A DNA stretch of 64,000 nucleotides from Platerodrilus igneus (Eukaryota > Arthropoda > Insecta > Coleoptera > Lycidae). Position numbers and translations under genes: made by a program. Location: contig JARFIW010001454.1 of NCBI GenBank assembly GCA_036346225.1, positions 186,001 to 250,000 of the forward strand, in the 5' to 3' direction. The notes beneath the pieces are model-generated. The model worked only from the letters and a program-made list of their open reading frames with translations. It did not search any database and was not told the DNA's origin. Positions 11,605 through 22,151 of the stretch are shown piece after piece. How positions within the stretch are numbered: position 1 is the stretch's first letter; each line of letters begins with the position of its first letter.

Positions 11605-12423
11605 TTACTTAGTTTTTGAGTATCTTGTTTTTTTATTAATTTCTGCTTGCTGTTTGTGAATGTGGTACAATTCTAATATAATTCTTTTGTTATAATGATG
11701 AGATTTGGCAAGGATTTTAGGATTATTCCAATCTATGGAGTGATAGTCATTATTTATAATATGTTCAGAAAGCGTACAACGGTTTTTATTAGTCCGGATG
11801 TCGCTTTTATGGCCTGCCACCCGTTGCTTCAGTAGAGTACTTGTGTGTCCCACATATTTTTGGCTGCAGCAACAATTCAGTTGGTAAACCAAGTTGGATT
11901 GGTATAACGGAGGTGTTTTGCTTTTCAAATTACTGTATAGTATAGATCGAATTGTTTTATTAAATTTGTATGATACGTATAAACCTTCTTCTTGGAAAAC
12001 ATTCCCAATTTTTTTAGATAGTCCTGTAAGATGTGAAAGGACTATAGTCTTCTTATCAATTGGATTTTGTGATGGTTGATCCACCCTTTGTTGTATAGAA
12101 TTATCTTGTAATAAATTGTGAATGACATTGCCTGGGTAACCATTCTTTATCATTATATCTTTAAGATGTTTGGGGTTTTCTTTGTGGTAATCCGAATGAG
12201 AAATTTTCTGTATCCTATTTTTCATTTGTTTGATCAAGTTAAGTTTAATTTTACCATAATGTTCAGAGTCATAGTGGATGTATCTATTGGAAGCTGATGG
12301 TTTTTGATACCAATCTAATTTTATAATGTTATTATGTCTCACTACTAAAGTGTCTAAAAAAGGAACGCTGTTGTTGTTCTCTTCTTCAATGGTAAATTGT
12401 ATATGTTGATGATAGCTGTTCAT
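11605..12423 (-). pseudogene. PLE1 copy A: RT C-terminal part, linker and GIY-YIG endonuclease
   Basis: The 272-aa ORF starts just after the RT catalytic box. It contains the conserved PLE segment FLDTLVVRHNN followed by YQKPSASNRYIHYDS, a basic linker, then the GIY-YIG nuclease: YQLNCCCSQKYVGHTS (GIY and YIG strands), KQRVAGHKSDIR and a late Glu-containing helix. The ORF is uninterrupted over this span. The stop at 12474-12472 immediately after YVDD separates it from the RT core. Confidence 0.85.
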
Positions 12424-13522
12424 AATTTGTAGTATTTCTTGACTTCCACCTTCGATAGGAACTGCTAATATTCAATCGTCCACATACTTTTTAATAAAGG
12501 GCAATTGAAAGCTTAATTTTGGACAACAAATATCCAAAAATGTCGTCCATAACATATTGTGCCAAAATCGGACTTAGTTTCGAACTCATCGCACACCCAA
12601 ACACTTGTAAATAAATTTCTTCCTTAAATATGAAGAAATTATTGTCAATAATAAATTTAATAATGTTAAAAACCAATTTTTTATGTCGCTTAAAAACCCT
12701 TTCAATTAGGTCCCAATTTTTATCTAACACTTTAATAACTAATTCCCCTGAAATGTTCCCAAATAAATTCAACCCGTCTAATGAAATCACTTTATACCCT
12801 TCTGGAATTGTATAATTGTTCATAATTTCAGCAAATTCGAACGAATCTTTAATAAAGTAACGATTGATTTTGTTATAAGCCCGTTTTAGTATATCTTCCA
12901 TTATGCTTGCAAGGTTGTTAGTAGGACCCTGCACATCTGCCACAATAGGCTTCATAGGGTAACCCTGTTTGTGAATTTTAGGGTTACCGTACATTTTTGG
13001 GATTTCAGAATTATAACGTCTGACTTTTTTAGCTTCTTCTTTAGTTAAATGGCCTGATTTTTCTAAAGATGTAATATAGTCATTGTTCTTTTTTTCAACT
13101 GTTCTTGTAGGATCTTGGTTCAATTTGGTAAAATTATGTGAATCTTGTAGTACAATATTCATGTTGTCAATATAATCGGTTTTATCCATAACCACTGTGA
13201 CATTGCCTTTGTCAGAGTGTAGGACTAAAAAGTTTTCATGATTTTTTAAAAACCTTTTTGTATTAAAGATCATTTTGTGTAATTCATTAAGAGTATCATG
13301 GTGGTTATGAATGTGGCTGGTTATTAAAGCAGTGATTTTAGATCTGTATAAATCTTGTTTTTGTTCATCTATTGTTAGTAGTGTATTTTCAATTTCAGGT
13401 AATAAGGTCTCTAAATTAATATCTTTCTTATTAGTACTTATGCTAAATTTCGGTCCTAGAAATAACACAGTCTCAATTTCTGTAGGTAATTCAGTTGTTG
13501 AGATATTTTTAAACCATTTTTC
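12424..13522 (-). pseudogene. PLE1 copy A reverse transcriptase core
   Basis: The RT fingers and palm read DKGNVTVVMDKTDY, then YGNPKIHKQGYPMKPIV, motif A as SLDGLNLFGNI (family consensus SFDV.NLFTN), and motif B as GCAMSSKLSPILA where PLEs usually have GMAMGSPLSP. The catalytic YVDD is present (rc of 12475-12486) but the next codon is TGA. A frame change lies between 12491 and the YVDD box, and a TAA at about 13525 separates this part from the N-terminal domain. Penelope RTs resemble telomerase RT. Confidence 0.85.
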
Positions 13523-14010
13523 TTAAACTACAATAGGTTTCTTCTGGCTTTTTTCTAGATTATAAATTTTTAATAGATTTTCTTGCTTGGTTTTTTGAAA
13601 TAAAAATTGAAAAGCTACTTTCTGTCTTAATTTGTATTCTATTATAAGATGTTCAGGCAAGATATTTTGACAGTGTTCTTCAAAGAATTTGATCTCATTC
13701 GAGAAAAATGTAATTGACTTGTTTGTCTGTGATATCTCTATACCTAGCAGTTTAAGTACTAACCTGTTGTTAAATTGTGTTATCGTCCTACGTTGTTCCA
13801 TACCATTCAATTGGTACAGGTTTTTACGTTTTTTTGGATGCTCTATAAGTGTGATGGTACCAGGTTTTTCCTTTTGCATTCAAGTAAGAAGATTCTTCGA
13901 TTAAGTAGTGAAGCCATTTTTCTATTGATGTTTTTCCATCGTATCAATCTTCTTGTTGTATCAGTTCCATATGTGTTGGTAATGTAGTAGAAGAACCCCA
14001 TCTGTAACAT
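13523..14010 (-). pseudogene. PLE1 copy A N-terminal domain
   Basis: The start codon is at 14010-14008 (MLQMGFF). The frame runs through TDTTRRLIRWKNINRKMAS to about 13880, where one frameshift moves the reading to the 13879-13523 ORF (KPGTITLIEHPKKRKN, then QRRTITQFNNRL). It ends at a TAA near 13523. This is a basic N-terminal region of unknown structure found upstream of the RT in all PLE1 copies here. Confidence 0.75.
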
Positions 14011-14060
14011 AAATGTTGAGGAAGTAACAGTCATCACTTTGTTAGTACTTAAAAATATAT

Positions 14061-14110
14061 AAGGGAATAAATACTCCCTGTATGTTTGTTGTGGTTTGTT
14101 TAGCATTCTT
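14061..14110. other. Short segment between PLE1 copy A and PLE2
   Basis: About 50 bases (starting GGAATAAATACTCCC) are not shared with the other PLE1 units. They are either the 5' flank of copy A or remaining leader. Nothing else is recognised. Confidence 0.5.
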
Positions 14111-14324
14111 CTTAATCTTCTTTGGGAACTAAACCACTCATACTTTTTAAAATTATCTTTATTTACGTTTCGATCCAGGACCTAGGTCGTTGTCAAAATA
14201 ATAAAAACTTCAAGTTTGACATTTATGACATAAATTGAAGGTGACTTTGATTAATTGATGTTCGAAATATTTGGTTTGAGTACACTAAGTAAAAATTTTT
14301 TAAGTTTAAAAGAATGATTGCCTT
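14111..14324 (-). repeat. PLE2 terminal inverted repeat, 3' side
   Basis: About 214 bp is complementary to 17185-17399. It includes CCTAGGTCCTGGATCGAAACG on the minus strand, the CGAAACG motif being typical for PLE terminal repeats. A few substitutions separate the two arms (for example CCTGGATCGAAAC here and CATGGATCAAAAC in the other). Confidence 0.85.
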
Positions 14325-14739
14325 TAATTTGTGTTACGGCCTGGGACCGACTTTTTTTAGGTAGTCAATACGCTTAACGTGAAATCAGCTGATTAATTTT
14401 TATTGGTGAATTTGATATAAATTCAATAACTTGGGAATTGGAAAACATTTTTTAACATGTATCTATTTATACAATTGAGAGGATGGTTATTAAAGAAGTG
14501 TGCGATTGCATTATTGAAAGGTTTAAGCAGTCGTTTTTTTATATTTATTTTGAAGGGAAAAATCATTATGATTTAGGCTACCTCTTTAATAGATTTTAAA
14601 ATGGTTCTGAGGCGACCCTATGGCGGGTTTACACTTGTCAGATACCAATACTGTTTAGCGGAGATTGTATATGGTTGTGAGGTAACCCTATTGCGGGTTT
14701 ACACTTGTCAGATACCAATGTTGTTTTACAGGGGTTGTT
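14325..14739. other. PLE2 3' untranslated region / unassigned
   Basis: AT-rich, non-coding. Contains a duplicated stretch GGGTTTACACTTGTCAGATA at about 14623-14642 and 14694-14713, a roughly 70-bp tandem duplication. No gene seen. Confidence 0.5.
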
Positions 14740-14990
14740 AATATGCTTCATCATCATCATCATTGGATCTTCATCTCAAAACTGGTTGGACACGTACCTG
14801 CACTTATTTATATTCTGAGTTATCCTACACAGTTCTCTGAAATTCTCACACAGCATGTATATAGCTCGTTTCCCTTCTATTGTTTTCTAATTTTATGCCT
14901 TATTTCACCGAGATTCAGTGAAGGGGGTTAAGCAACCTGTGGCTACCAAGATCCCCCAATACTTAGATATTTGCCGAAATAATGGTTTTC
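14740..14990 (-). repeat. LINE-B tail fragment inside PLE2
   Basis: The segment from ACTGGTTGGACACG to ACTTAGATATTTGCCG matches the LINE-B 3' regions at 21790-22110 and 22452-22700, including the GAAGGGGGTTAAGC motif. A short ATC/ATT run lies at its lower end (about 14748-14765). Confidence 0.65.
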
Positions 14991-15105
14991 TAGTTAATAT
15001 GCTTATTGTTATATAATTAGTTATTGTATGTATAAATAGAAATCATGTATGTAGGCTGTATTTCATGTTAATATCGCAAGGAAAACCCAGGAAAAACTTG
15101 CAATG

Positions 15106-15440
15106 CTACCTAGATATTGTGGGCATTTGATCTTCATTTGTTATTTCTTTTAGTAATGGAATCCATTGTTTACTGAAAGTTACAGATTCGTTTGCAACAC
15201 AGTTATTTTTATGTAAGGTTATATAAGCAGCTTCTTTGATTTTGCGTTTTTGGTGGTTTTCTTCTTTGTCGATAATTTTTGCGTCCTCCCATTTTATTTT
15301 ATGACTGGAGTCCCATGCATGTTGGCAAATCATGGATTTTTCAAATTTTCTATTTTTTATATATGATTTATGTTCTTTTAATCCAACTTCAAATGGTCTG
15401 GAACTTTCCCCTATATAAAACTTATTACATTCGCACGGTA
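15106..15440 (-). pseudogene. PLE2 GIY-YIG endonuclease
   Basis: Minus-strand translation gives PIYKIPCECNKFYIGESS (GIY and YIG strands), RPFEVGLKEHKS, then CQHAWDSSHKIKWEDAKI and KIKEAAYI to a stop at 15106. This is the complete small GIY-YIG nuclease with its His and Glu-containing helix. The frame differs from the RT ORF, which runs on in the wrong frame to 15411, so one frameshift lies near 15450-15460. That single change is the main lesion between RT and endonuclease. Confidence 0.82.
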
Positions 15441-16706
15441 TTTTGTATATAGGTTTTTTGAACTTTGTATTGCGTTTTTGGGTTTTGTTTTTGTTAATTG
15501 TGCTCTTAGTGTATTGTTGGTTCTAAATACTGTTTTAATTCTAAATTTGTTTCCTATTGTTTGAATTTTTTCGGAGAATCCTTTTATGTATGGTATTGAG
15601 AGCATTTTGTGGTGTGTATCGTTGTTTTTGTTTTCTTTTTCTTTATTTTTAGGGTTTTTATTCATTTCTTTCTCTATTATTCTTTTAGGATATTTGTTTT
15701 CTATTAGTGTACATCTGATTAGGTCGTTCTCTTTCTTTAAAATTTCTTCGTTTGATGATATTAATTTTGCTCTATCAAACATGGTTTTGATAACTCCTCG
15801 TTTGACACAGTGTGGGTGGTTTGAATCAAAGTTTAAGTATCTGTTTGTGTGCGTTGGTTTTCTATATACAGATGTATTAATTGTTGTATCGTTTTTGCTA
15901 ACTAGAATATCTAAAAACGGAAGTTTTCCATGTTGTTCTAATTCATATGTGAATTTAATAGTTGGTTCTATTTCGTTAATTGACTGTATAAAGTTTTTAA
16001 TTAGTTCTGTATTATGAGGCCAAATAGCATAGACATCATCTACGTATTTCCACCAGATTGGTGGTTTTAATTCTTGTGTGAATATTACATCTTTTTCGAA
16101 TTCCTCCATGAATATATTACTAAAGATTGGCGATAGTGGACTTCCCATTGCCATTCCGAAGCTTTGTTTGTAGAATTGATCATTTATTTGAAAATATGTG
16201 GTATTGACGCATAAACCAAGTAATTCTATAATCGTTGATATACTTAGTTTTGTTCTTTCTTTAAGATTGCCATCTTTTTCTAGTTTGTTTTTTATAATAT
16301 TAAGCGTTTTGTTTATAGGGGCATTTGTGGAGAGATTTACTACATCAAAGCTTACCATTGTGTGTGTATTTTCAATTTTTATGTTTGATAATTTTTCTAA
16401 AAAGTGTTGGTTGTTTTTAATGAAAGAATCCGTTTTGCCTGCTAATGGATTTATAATTTTTAGTAGAAATTTTGCTAAATTATGGCATGGTGAATTTATG
16501 GAGCTTACAATAGGTCTTAAAGGAATGTATTTTTTATGATTTTTTGGTAGACCGTAAAAGTGGGGCGGTTTACTGTAATGTGGGACCAGTTTACTTCTTT
16601 CTTTGTCTTCGAATTCATTTTTAAATTTAAATAGAGTTTTGTATATTTTATTTTCAATTGATTTTGTTGGGTCCGTTTCTAAACTGGTGTAATTCTCAGT
16701 GTTCAA
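15411..16706 (-). pseudogene. PLE2 reverse transcriptase, catalytic motifs intact
   Basis: A 431-residue ORF holds the PLE RT core: PPHFYGLPKNHKKYIPLRPIV, motif A TMVSFDVVNLSTN, motif B FGMAMGSPLSPIFSN, catalytic YVDD (WWKYVDDVYAIW, rc of 16034-16045), and GKLPFLDILVSKN with VYRKPTHTNRYLNF. Upstream, the same frame continues through LPADKGNATVIMNKNDY but is cut by a TAA at 16721-16719. Motif A has NLSTN where most PLEs have NLFTN. The last about 14 residues are out of frame. Confidence 0.88.
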
Positions 16707-16880
16707 TAGTTTGTTGACTTATGTGTTGTAATCGTTTTTATTCATTATTACTGTTGCATTGCCTTTGTCAGCAGGCAGAATTATAATTGAGTTATCGTTT
16801 TTTAGATTGCAAATTGCTTTTATTTCGTTATTACTTACATTTGGCTTTATTTTGTGATTCTTTTCTATTTCGATTTTGCA

Positions 16881-17195
16881 TCATACTCTAAATTCGTTTG
16901 CTTGATCTTCTTCAAGTTGGTTTGCTGTTTTCTCAATACAGGTAATTATTTCAAAGGTTGGTGTTGATTTTGGCATTACTACAAAGTTAAGGCCTTTTGA
17001 AAGAATTGATTTTTCTGTGTCGTTAATAGTTCTGTTTAATAAATTTATCACGGTGTTTAGCATGGTGTTGCTGTTTTCTAACGTTTTAGTTTGTGTGTTA
17101 TTTTTCTCTATAAATAGGTTATTAAATTTCTTTATGTGAATTTCTTTTTGTTTGGAAAATACTGATTCGTAGTAACACAACTTGAAGGCAATCAT
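16881..17195 (-). pseudogene. PLE2 N-terminal domain
   Basis: The ORF starts MIAFKLCYYES at 17195, inside the terminal inverted repeat. It carries a Gln/Lys-rich helical region followed by LSKGLNFVVMPKSTPTFEII, the conserved box that precedes the RT in most Penelope proteins. The frame ends at 16881; the region to 16722 continues in a shifted frame. Confidence 0.8.
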
Positions 17196-17399
17196 TCTTT
17201 TAAACTTTAAAAATTTTTGCTTAGTGTACTCAAACCAAATATTTCGAATATCAATAAATCAAAGTCACCTTCAATTTATGTCATAAATGTCAAACTTGAA
17301 GTTTTTATTATTTTGACAACGATCCTAGGTCATGGATCAAAACGTAAATAAAGATAATTTTAAAAACTATGAGTGGTTTAATTCCCAAAGAAGATTAAG
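17185..17399 (-). repeat. PLE2 terminal inverted repeat, 5' side
   Basis: This is the partner of 14111-14324. It carries the first codons of the PLE2 ORF and the putative promoter region. The upper boundary abuts the PLE1 junction sequence AAAAATATATAAGG. Confidence 0.82.
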
Positions 17400-17469
17400 A
17401 AAAATATATAAGGGGTTTCGACCTTATTAAAAACTATTACGTTTTTTTTACAAATGCTTTATTAAAACT

Positions 17470-17510
17470 TTCCAAGCTTTCGTTGTCTATTGGACAACTT
17501 CATCAGGGAA
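17470..17510 (-). ncRNA. Hammerhead-like ribozyme motif, PLE1 copy B
   Basis: Same motif as in copy A with CTGATGA, a 6-bp stem II (GTTGTC / GACAAC), GAAA and GCTT. The stem II loop is CAATA instead of TAATA, the only change, and the stem is preserved. Confidence 0.55.
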
Positions 17511-17883
17511 TCTAAAAGTGCAAGTTGATACAATGAGAAATTATCAGTAGATTACTTACATCTTTGTATAAAACACAATTCTAAAAATCACAGTACATAT
17601 TAAAAAATCAAGGTTTTTATCACAGATAATATAAGTGTAATTTTCAAAACTTCTACATTACAAAAGTCTTTTTGACGATAACTTCGTGCTGGTCAAGATG
17701 GAAAAGGATATAATTTTAATCGTCACTTGTTACATTTGCTTGAACAAGCCGGCACTGACAGATTAAATAAAACAGATGGTTAACTGTCAATAAACACAGG
17801 TATGTTCCGTATTATAAGTAATAGATGTTATACGTTGATGCGTTCACAACGATGGTTTTGTAGATGTAGCAAGTACGCATAAA

Positions 17884-18467
17884 TGTTACTTAGTTTTTGA
17901 GTATCTTGTTTATTATTAATTTCTGCTTGCGGTTTGTAAATGTGGTACATTTCTAATATAACACAACAGTTTTAATTAGTCCGGATGTCGCTTTTATGGC
18001 CTGCCACCCCTTGTTTCAGTAGAATACTTGTGTGTCCCACATATTTTTGGCTGCAGCTACAATTCAGTTGCTAAACCAAGTTGGATTGGTATAACGGAGG
18101 TGAAAACCTTCTTCTTGAAAAACTTTCCCAATTTTTTTTAGATAGTCCTGTAAGATGTGGAAGGACTATGGTCTTCTTATCAATTGGATTTTGTGATGGT
18201 TGATCCACCCTTTGTTGTATAGAATTATCTTGTAATAAATTGTGAATGACATTGCCTGGGTAACCATTCTTTATCATTATATCTTTAAGATGTTTGAGGT
18301 TTTTTTTGTGGTAATCCGGATGAGAAATTTTCAGTATCCTATGTTTCATTTGTTTGATCAAGTTAAGTTTAATTTTACCATAATGTTCAGAGTCATAGTG
18401 GATGTATCTATTGGAAGCTGATGGTTTTTGATACCAATCTAGTTTTATAATGTTATTATGTATCACT
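17884..18467 (-). pseudogene. PLE1 copy B linker and truncated GIY-YIG
   Basis: The ORF 18466-18071 covers NIIKLDWYQKPSASNRYIHY and the basic linker, then ends through a frameshift caused by the 64-base deletion. Downstream, QLNCSCSQKYVGHTS is recognisable, but the remaining nuclease helix is deleted near 17960 (relative to copy A 11665-11780). Non-functional. Confidence 0.78.
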
Positions 18468-20132
18468 ACTGGAATCTAAAAAAGAAACGCTGTTGTTGTC
18501 TCTTCTTCTATGGGAAATTGTATATGTTGATGATAGCTGTTCATAATTTGTAGTATTTCTTGACTTCCACCTTCGATAGGAACTGCTAATATTAAATCGC
18601 TCACATACTTTTTAATAAAGGGCAATTGAAAGCTTAATTTTGGACAACAAATATCCAAAAGGTCGTCCATAACAAATTGCGCCAAAATCGGACTTAATTT
18701 CGAACCCTTCGCACACCCAAACACTTGTAAATAAATTTCTTCCTTAAATATGAAGAAATTATTGTCAATAATAAATTTAATAATGTTAAAAACCAATTTT
18801 TTATGTCTCTTAAAAACCCTTTCAATTAGGTCCCAATTTTTATCTAACACTTTAATAACTAATTCCCCTGAAATGTTCCCAAATAAGTTCACCACGTCTA
18901 ATGAAATCACTTTATACCCTTCTGGAATTGTATAATTGTTCATAATTTCAGCAAATTCGAACGAATCTTTAATAAAGTAACGATTGGTTTTGTTATAAGC
19001 CCGTTTTAGTATATCTTCCATTATGCTTGCAAGGTTGTTAGTAGGACCCTGCACATATGCCACAATAGGTCTCATAGGGTAACCCTGTTTGTGAATTTTA
19101 GGGTTACCATACATTTTTGGGATTTCAGAATTATAACGTCTGACTTTTTTAGCTTCTTCTTTAGTTAAATGGCCTGATTTTTCTAAAGATGTAATATAGT
19201 CATTGCTCTTTTTTTCAACTGTTCTTGTAGGATCTTGGTTCAATTTGGTAAAATTATGTGGATCTTGTAGTAAAATACTCATTTTGTCAATATAATCGGT
19301 TTTATCCATAACCACTGTGACATTGCCTTTGTCAGATTGTAGGACTAAAAGGTTTTCATGATCTTTGAAAAACCTTTTTGTATTAAAGATAATTTTGTGT
19401 AATTCATTAGGAGTATCATGGTGGTTATAAATATGGGTGGTTATTAAAGCAGTGATTTTAGATCTGTATAAATCTTGTTTTTGTTCATCTATTGCTAGTA
19501 GTGTATTTTCAATTTCAGGTAATAAGGTCTCTAAATTAATATCTTTCTTATTAGTACTTATGCTAAATTTCGGTCCTAGAGATAACACAGTTTTAATTTC
19601 TGTAGGCAATTCAGTTGTTGAGATATTTTTAAACCATTTTTCTTGAACTGCAAAAGGTTTCTTCTGGCTTTTTTATAGATTATAAATTTTTAATAGATTT
19701 CTTGCTTGGTTTTTTGAAATAAAAATTGAAAAGCTGCTTTCTGTCTTAATTTGTATTCTATTATAAGATGTTCAGGCAAGATATTTTGACAGTGTTGTTC
19801 AATGAATTTGATCTCATTCGAGAAAAATGTAATTGACTTGTTTGTCTGTGATATCTCTATACCTAGCAGTTTAAGTACTAACCTGTTTGTTAAATTGTGT
19901 TATCGTCCTACGTTGTTCCATACTATTCAATTGGTACAGGTTTTTTACGTTTTTTTGGATGCTCTGTAAGTGTGATGGTACCAGGTTTATCCTTTTTGCA
20001 TTCAAGTAAGAAGATTCTTCGATTAAGTAGTGAAGCCATTTTTCTATTGATGTTTTTCCATCGTATCAATCTTCTTGTTGTATCAGTTCCATATGTGTTG
20101 GTAATGTAGTTGAAGAACCCCATCTGTAACAT
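18468..20132 (-). pseudogene. PLE1 copy B N-terminal domain and reverse transcriptase (YVSD)
   Basis: The RT ORF 19609-18476 is uninterrupted for 377 codons with DKGNVTVVMDKTDY, SLDVVNLFGNI (motif A) and GCAKGSKLSPILAQF (motif B). The catalytic box reads YVSD (AGC where copy C has GAC, rc of about 18596-18607), so one catalytic Asp is lost. The N-terminal part up to the ATG at 20132-20130 is present in broken frames. RT fingers are better preserved than in copy A. Confidence 0.84.
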
Positions 20133-20241
20133 CAATGTTGAGGAAGTAACGGCCGTCACTTTGTTAATACTTAAAAATATATAAGGGGTTTCGACCTTAT
20201 TAAAAACTATTACGTTTCTTTACAAATGCTTTATTAAAACT

Positions 20242-20282
20242 TTCCAAGCTTTCGTTGTCTATTGGACAACTTCATCAGGGAA
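20242..20282 (-). ncRNA. Hammerhead-like ribozyme motif, PLE1 copy C
   Basis: Identical layout to copy B: CTGATGA, stem II GTTGTC / GACAAC with loop CAATA, GAAA, GCTT, arms TTCC/GGAA. Confidence 0.55.
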
Positions 20283-20600
20283 TCTAAAAGTGCAAGTTGA
20301 TATAATGAGAAATTATCAGTAGATTACTTACATCTTTGTATAAAACACAATTCTAAAAATCACAGTACATATTAAAAAATCAAGGTTTTTATCACAGATA
20401 ATATAAGTGTAATTTTCAAAACTTCTACATTACAAAAGTCTTTTTGACGATTACCTCGTGCTGGTCAATATGGATAAGGATATAATTTTAATCGTCACTT
20501 GTTACATTTGCTTGAAACAAACCGGCACTGACAGATTAAATAAAACAGATGGTTAACTGTCAATAAACACAGGTATGTTCCGTATTATAAGTAATAGATG

Positions 20601-21478
20601 TTATACGTTGATGCGTTCATAACGATGGTTTTGTAGATGTAGCAAGTACGCATAAATGTTACTTAGTTTTTGAGTATCTTGTTTATTATTAATTTCTGCT
20701 TGCGGTTTGTAAATGTGGTACATTTCTAATATAATTCTTTTGTTATAATGTTGAGATTTGGCAAGAATTATAGGATTATTCCAATCTATGGAGTGATCTT
20801 CATTATTTATAATATGTTCAGAAAGCGTACAACAGTTTTTATTAGTCCGGATGTCGCTTTTGTGGCCTGCCACCCGTTGTTTCAGTAGAGTACTTGTGTG
20901 TCCCACATATTTTTTGCTGCAGCTACAATTTAGTTGGTAAACCAAGTTGGATTGGTATAATGGAGGTGAAAACCTTCTTCTTGAAAAACATTCCCAATTT
21001 TTTTAGATAGTCCTGTAAGATGTGGAAGGACTATGGTCTTCTTATCAATTGGATTTTGTGATGGTTGATCCACCCTTTGTTGTATAGAATTATCTTGTAA
21101 TAAATTGTGAATGACATTGCCTGTGTAACCATTCTTTATCATTATATCTTTAAGATGTTTGAGGTTTTTTTTGTGGTAATCCGGATGAGAAATTTTCAGT
21201 ATCCTATTTTTCAATTGTTTGATCAAGTTAAGTTTAATTTTACCATAATGTTCAGAGTCATAGTGGATGTATCTATTGGAAGTTGATGGTTTTTGATACC
21301 AATCTAATTTTATAATGTTATTATGTCTCACTACTAAAGTATCTAAAAAAGGAACGCTGTTGTTGTTCTCTTCTTCTATGGTAAATTGTATATGTTGATG
21401 ATATCTGTTCATAATTTGTAGTATTTCTTGACTTCCACCTTCAATAGGAACTGCTAATATTAAATCGTCCACATACTT
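20601..21478 (-). pseudogene. PLE1 copy C: RT catalytic box to GIY-YIG
   Basis: The reading begins KYVDDLILAVPIEGG, the intact catalytic motif C of the PLE1 RT, right at the truncation point. It continues FLDTLVVRHNN, YQKPSTSNRYIHYDS and the linker (ORF 21472-20930). After the 64-base deletion the frame shifts. The 20945-20601 ORF then carries a complete GIY-YIG nuclease (YQLNCSCSKKYVGHTS, KQRVAGHKSDIR, SEHIINNEDHSIDW). Confidence 0.83.
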
Positions 21479-21740
21479 TTTTTTCCACAGATATCTTTAT
21501 TCCTCTACTATTTCAACAAATTATTTGTTATTTACTTTGTCTGTCCATGCTACCATCCTCATACATCTGAAACACAACATTCCAGAAGGCTTCTATCTCT
21601 TTCTGTCTGCTTTTCCTACTGCCCCTATTTCATAGATGTACTGTGCTGTGCTCCACACTATGCTTTGAACGGTTTTCTTCTTGTATCTATGGTCGTTGTT
21701 TTTGAACATAGCTGCTGTTCTTTCTTGTTTGATGCAGTTC
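21479..21740 (-). mobile_element. RTE-like LINE-B fragment
   Basis: Minus-strand reading shows the LINE C-terminal signature RMVAWTDKV after a stop-ridden stretch. The same box appears as SWTDKVKNKEVL in the larger copy at 22870-22990. About 260 bases, heavily decayed. Confidence 0.6.
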
Positions 21741-22151
21741 GGTCACCTCCTATTGTTTTACAGTTATATACCCTACTTCCTCGATATTCAGTTGTATGTG
21801 AAGGGGGGTAATCAGCCTTTGGCTGCCAAGTTCCCCCAGCACTTGAACTTTTGTCGAATTAATGGTTTTTTCAATTTATCCTTTCGCACATCAACATAAG
21901 TTGAAAATATTTCACACCCAACACCTGTAGTTGTTTATAATAATCATCAGATTTAAGATCACTTATTTTTTTGTCATTGGGTTTTATGTCTTGAAACTGG
22001 TTGGACTTGTACCTCAGCTTATTTATGTTCTGAGCTAGCCTACACTGTTCCCTGCAATTTTCACAACAGGCTATATACAACTCGATTCCCTTCTATTGCT
22101 TTCTAATTATATGCCCTATTTCACCGAGATTCAGTGGTATGTGAAAGGGGG
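21741..22151 (-). mobile_element. RTE-like LINE-B fragment (C-terminus and 3' tail)
   Basis: The minus-strand ORF 22080-21871 contains CRLAQNINKLRYKSNQFQD, matching CRLAQNRNQWRYASSQLQD at 22613-22873. It is followed by the LINE tail (GAAGGGGGGTAATCAGCC on the plus strand). The upper end is the copy into which the SINE inserted. Confidence 0.65.

Larger units (their letters stand above)
11138..14060 (-). mobile_element. Penelope-like element PLE1, copy A
   Basis: This nearly complete PLE1 unit contains the terminal repeat region (11138-11600) with a hammerhead-like motif, the GIY-YIG domain, the RT, the N-terminal domain and the leader. It is in tandem, same orientation, with copy 0 at its lower side. 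PLE2 is inserted just beyond its upper end at 14111. Copy A retains about 64 bases (11916-11980) that are missing from copies B and C. Confidence 0.88.
14111..17399 (-). mobile_element. Penelope-like element PLE2, full length with inverted terminal repeats
   Basis: A 3.29-kb element has ends at 14111-14324 and 17185-17399 that are inverted copies of each other (outermost bases CTTAATCTTCTTTGGG and its complement). Inverted terminal repeats are one of the arrangements known for Penelope elements. The coding strand is minus: N-terminal domain, RT with intact catalytic residues, GIY-YIG. It sits beside the PLE1 series, separating copy A from copy B. A fragment of LINE-B tail lies inside its 3' untranslated region near 14740-14990. 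Confidence 0.88.
17400..20183 (-). mobile_element. Penelope-like element PLE1, copy B
   Basis: Tandem unit of PLE1 in the same orientation as A and C. It lacks about 64 bases in the linker (shared with copy C) and also about 115 bases of the GIY-YIG domain near 17960 (unique to B). RT box altered to YVSD. Its upper end joins copy C directly at the TACTTAAAAATATATAAGG sequence. Confidence 0.87.
20184..21478 (-). mobile_element. Penelope-like element PLE1, copy C (5'-truncated at the RT active site)
   Basis: The unit is closely similar to copies A and B up to 21478 and stops abruptly within the RT, a few bases before YVDD. 5' truncation is the normal result of incomplete reverse transcription. 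The sequence beyond is LINE-B. Copy C shares the 64-base linker deletion with B. Confidence 0.85.

Noticed and set aside
14150..14215. Hammerhead in the PLE2 terminal repeat
   Set aside because: CGAAACG is present, but I could not find CTGATGA or a matching stem I; left as unproven.
15586..16539. Plus-strand ORFs rich in Phe and Leu (143 and 113 codons)
   Set aside because: Shadows of the PLE2 reverse transcriptase on the other strand.
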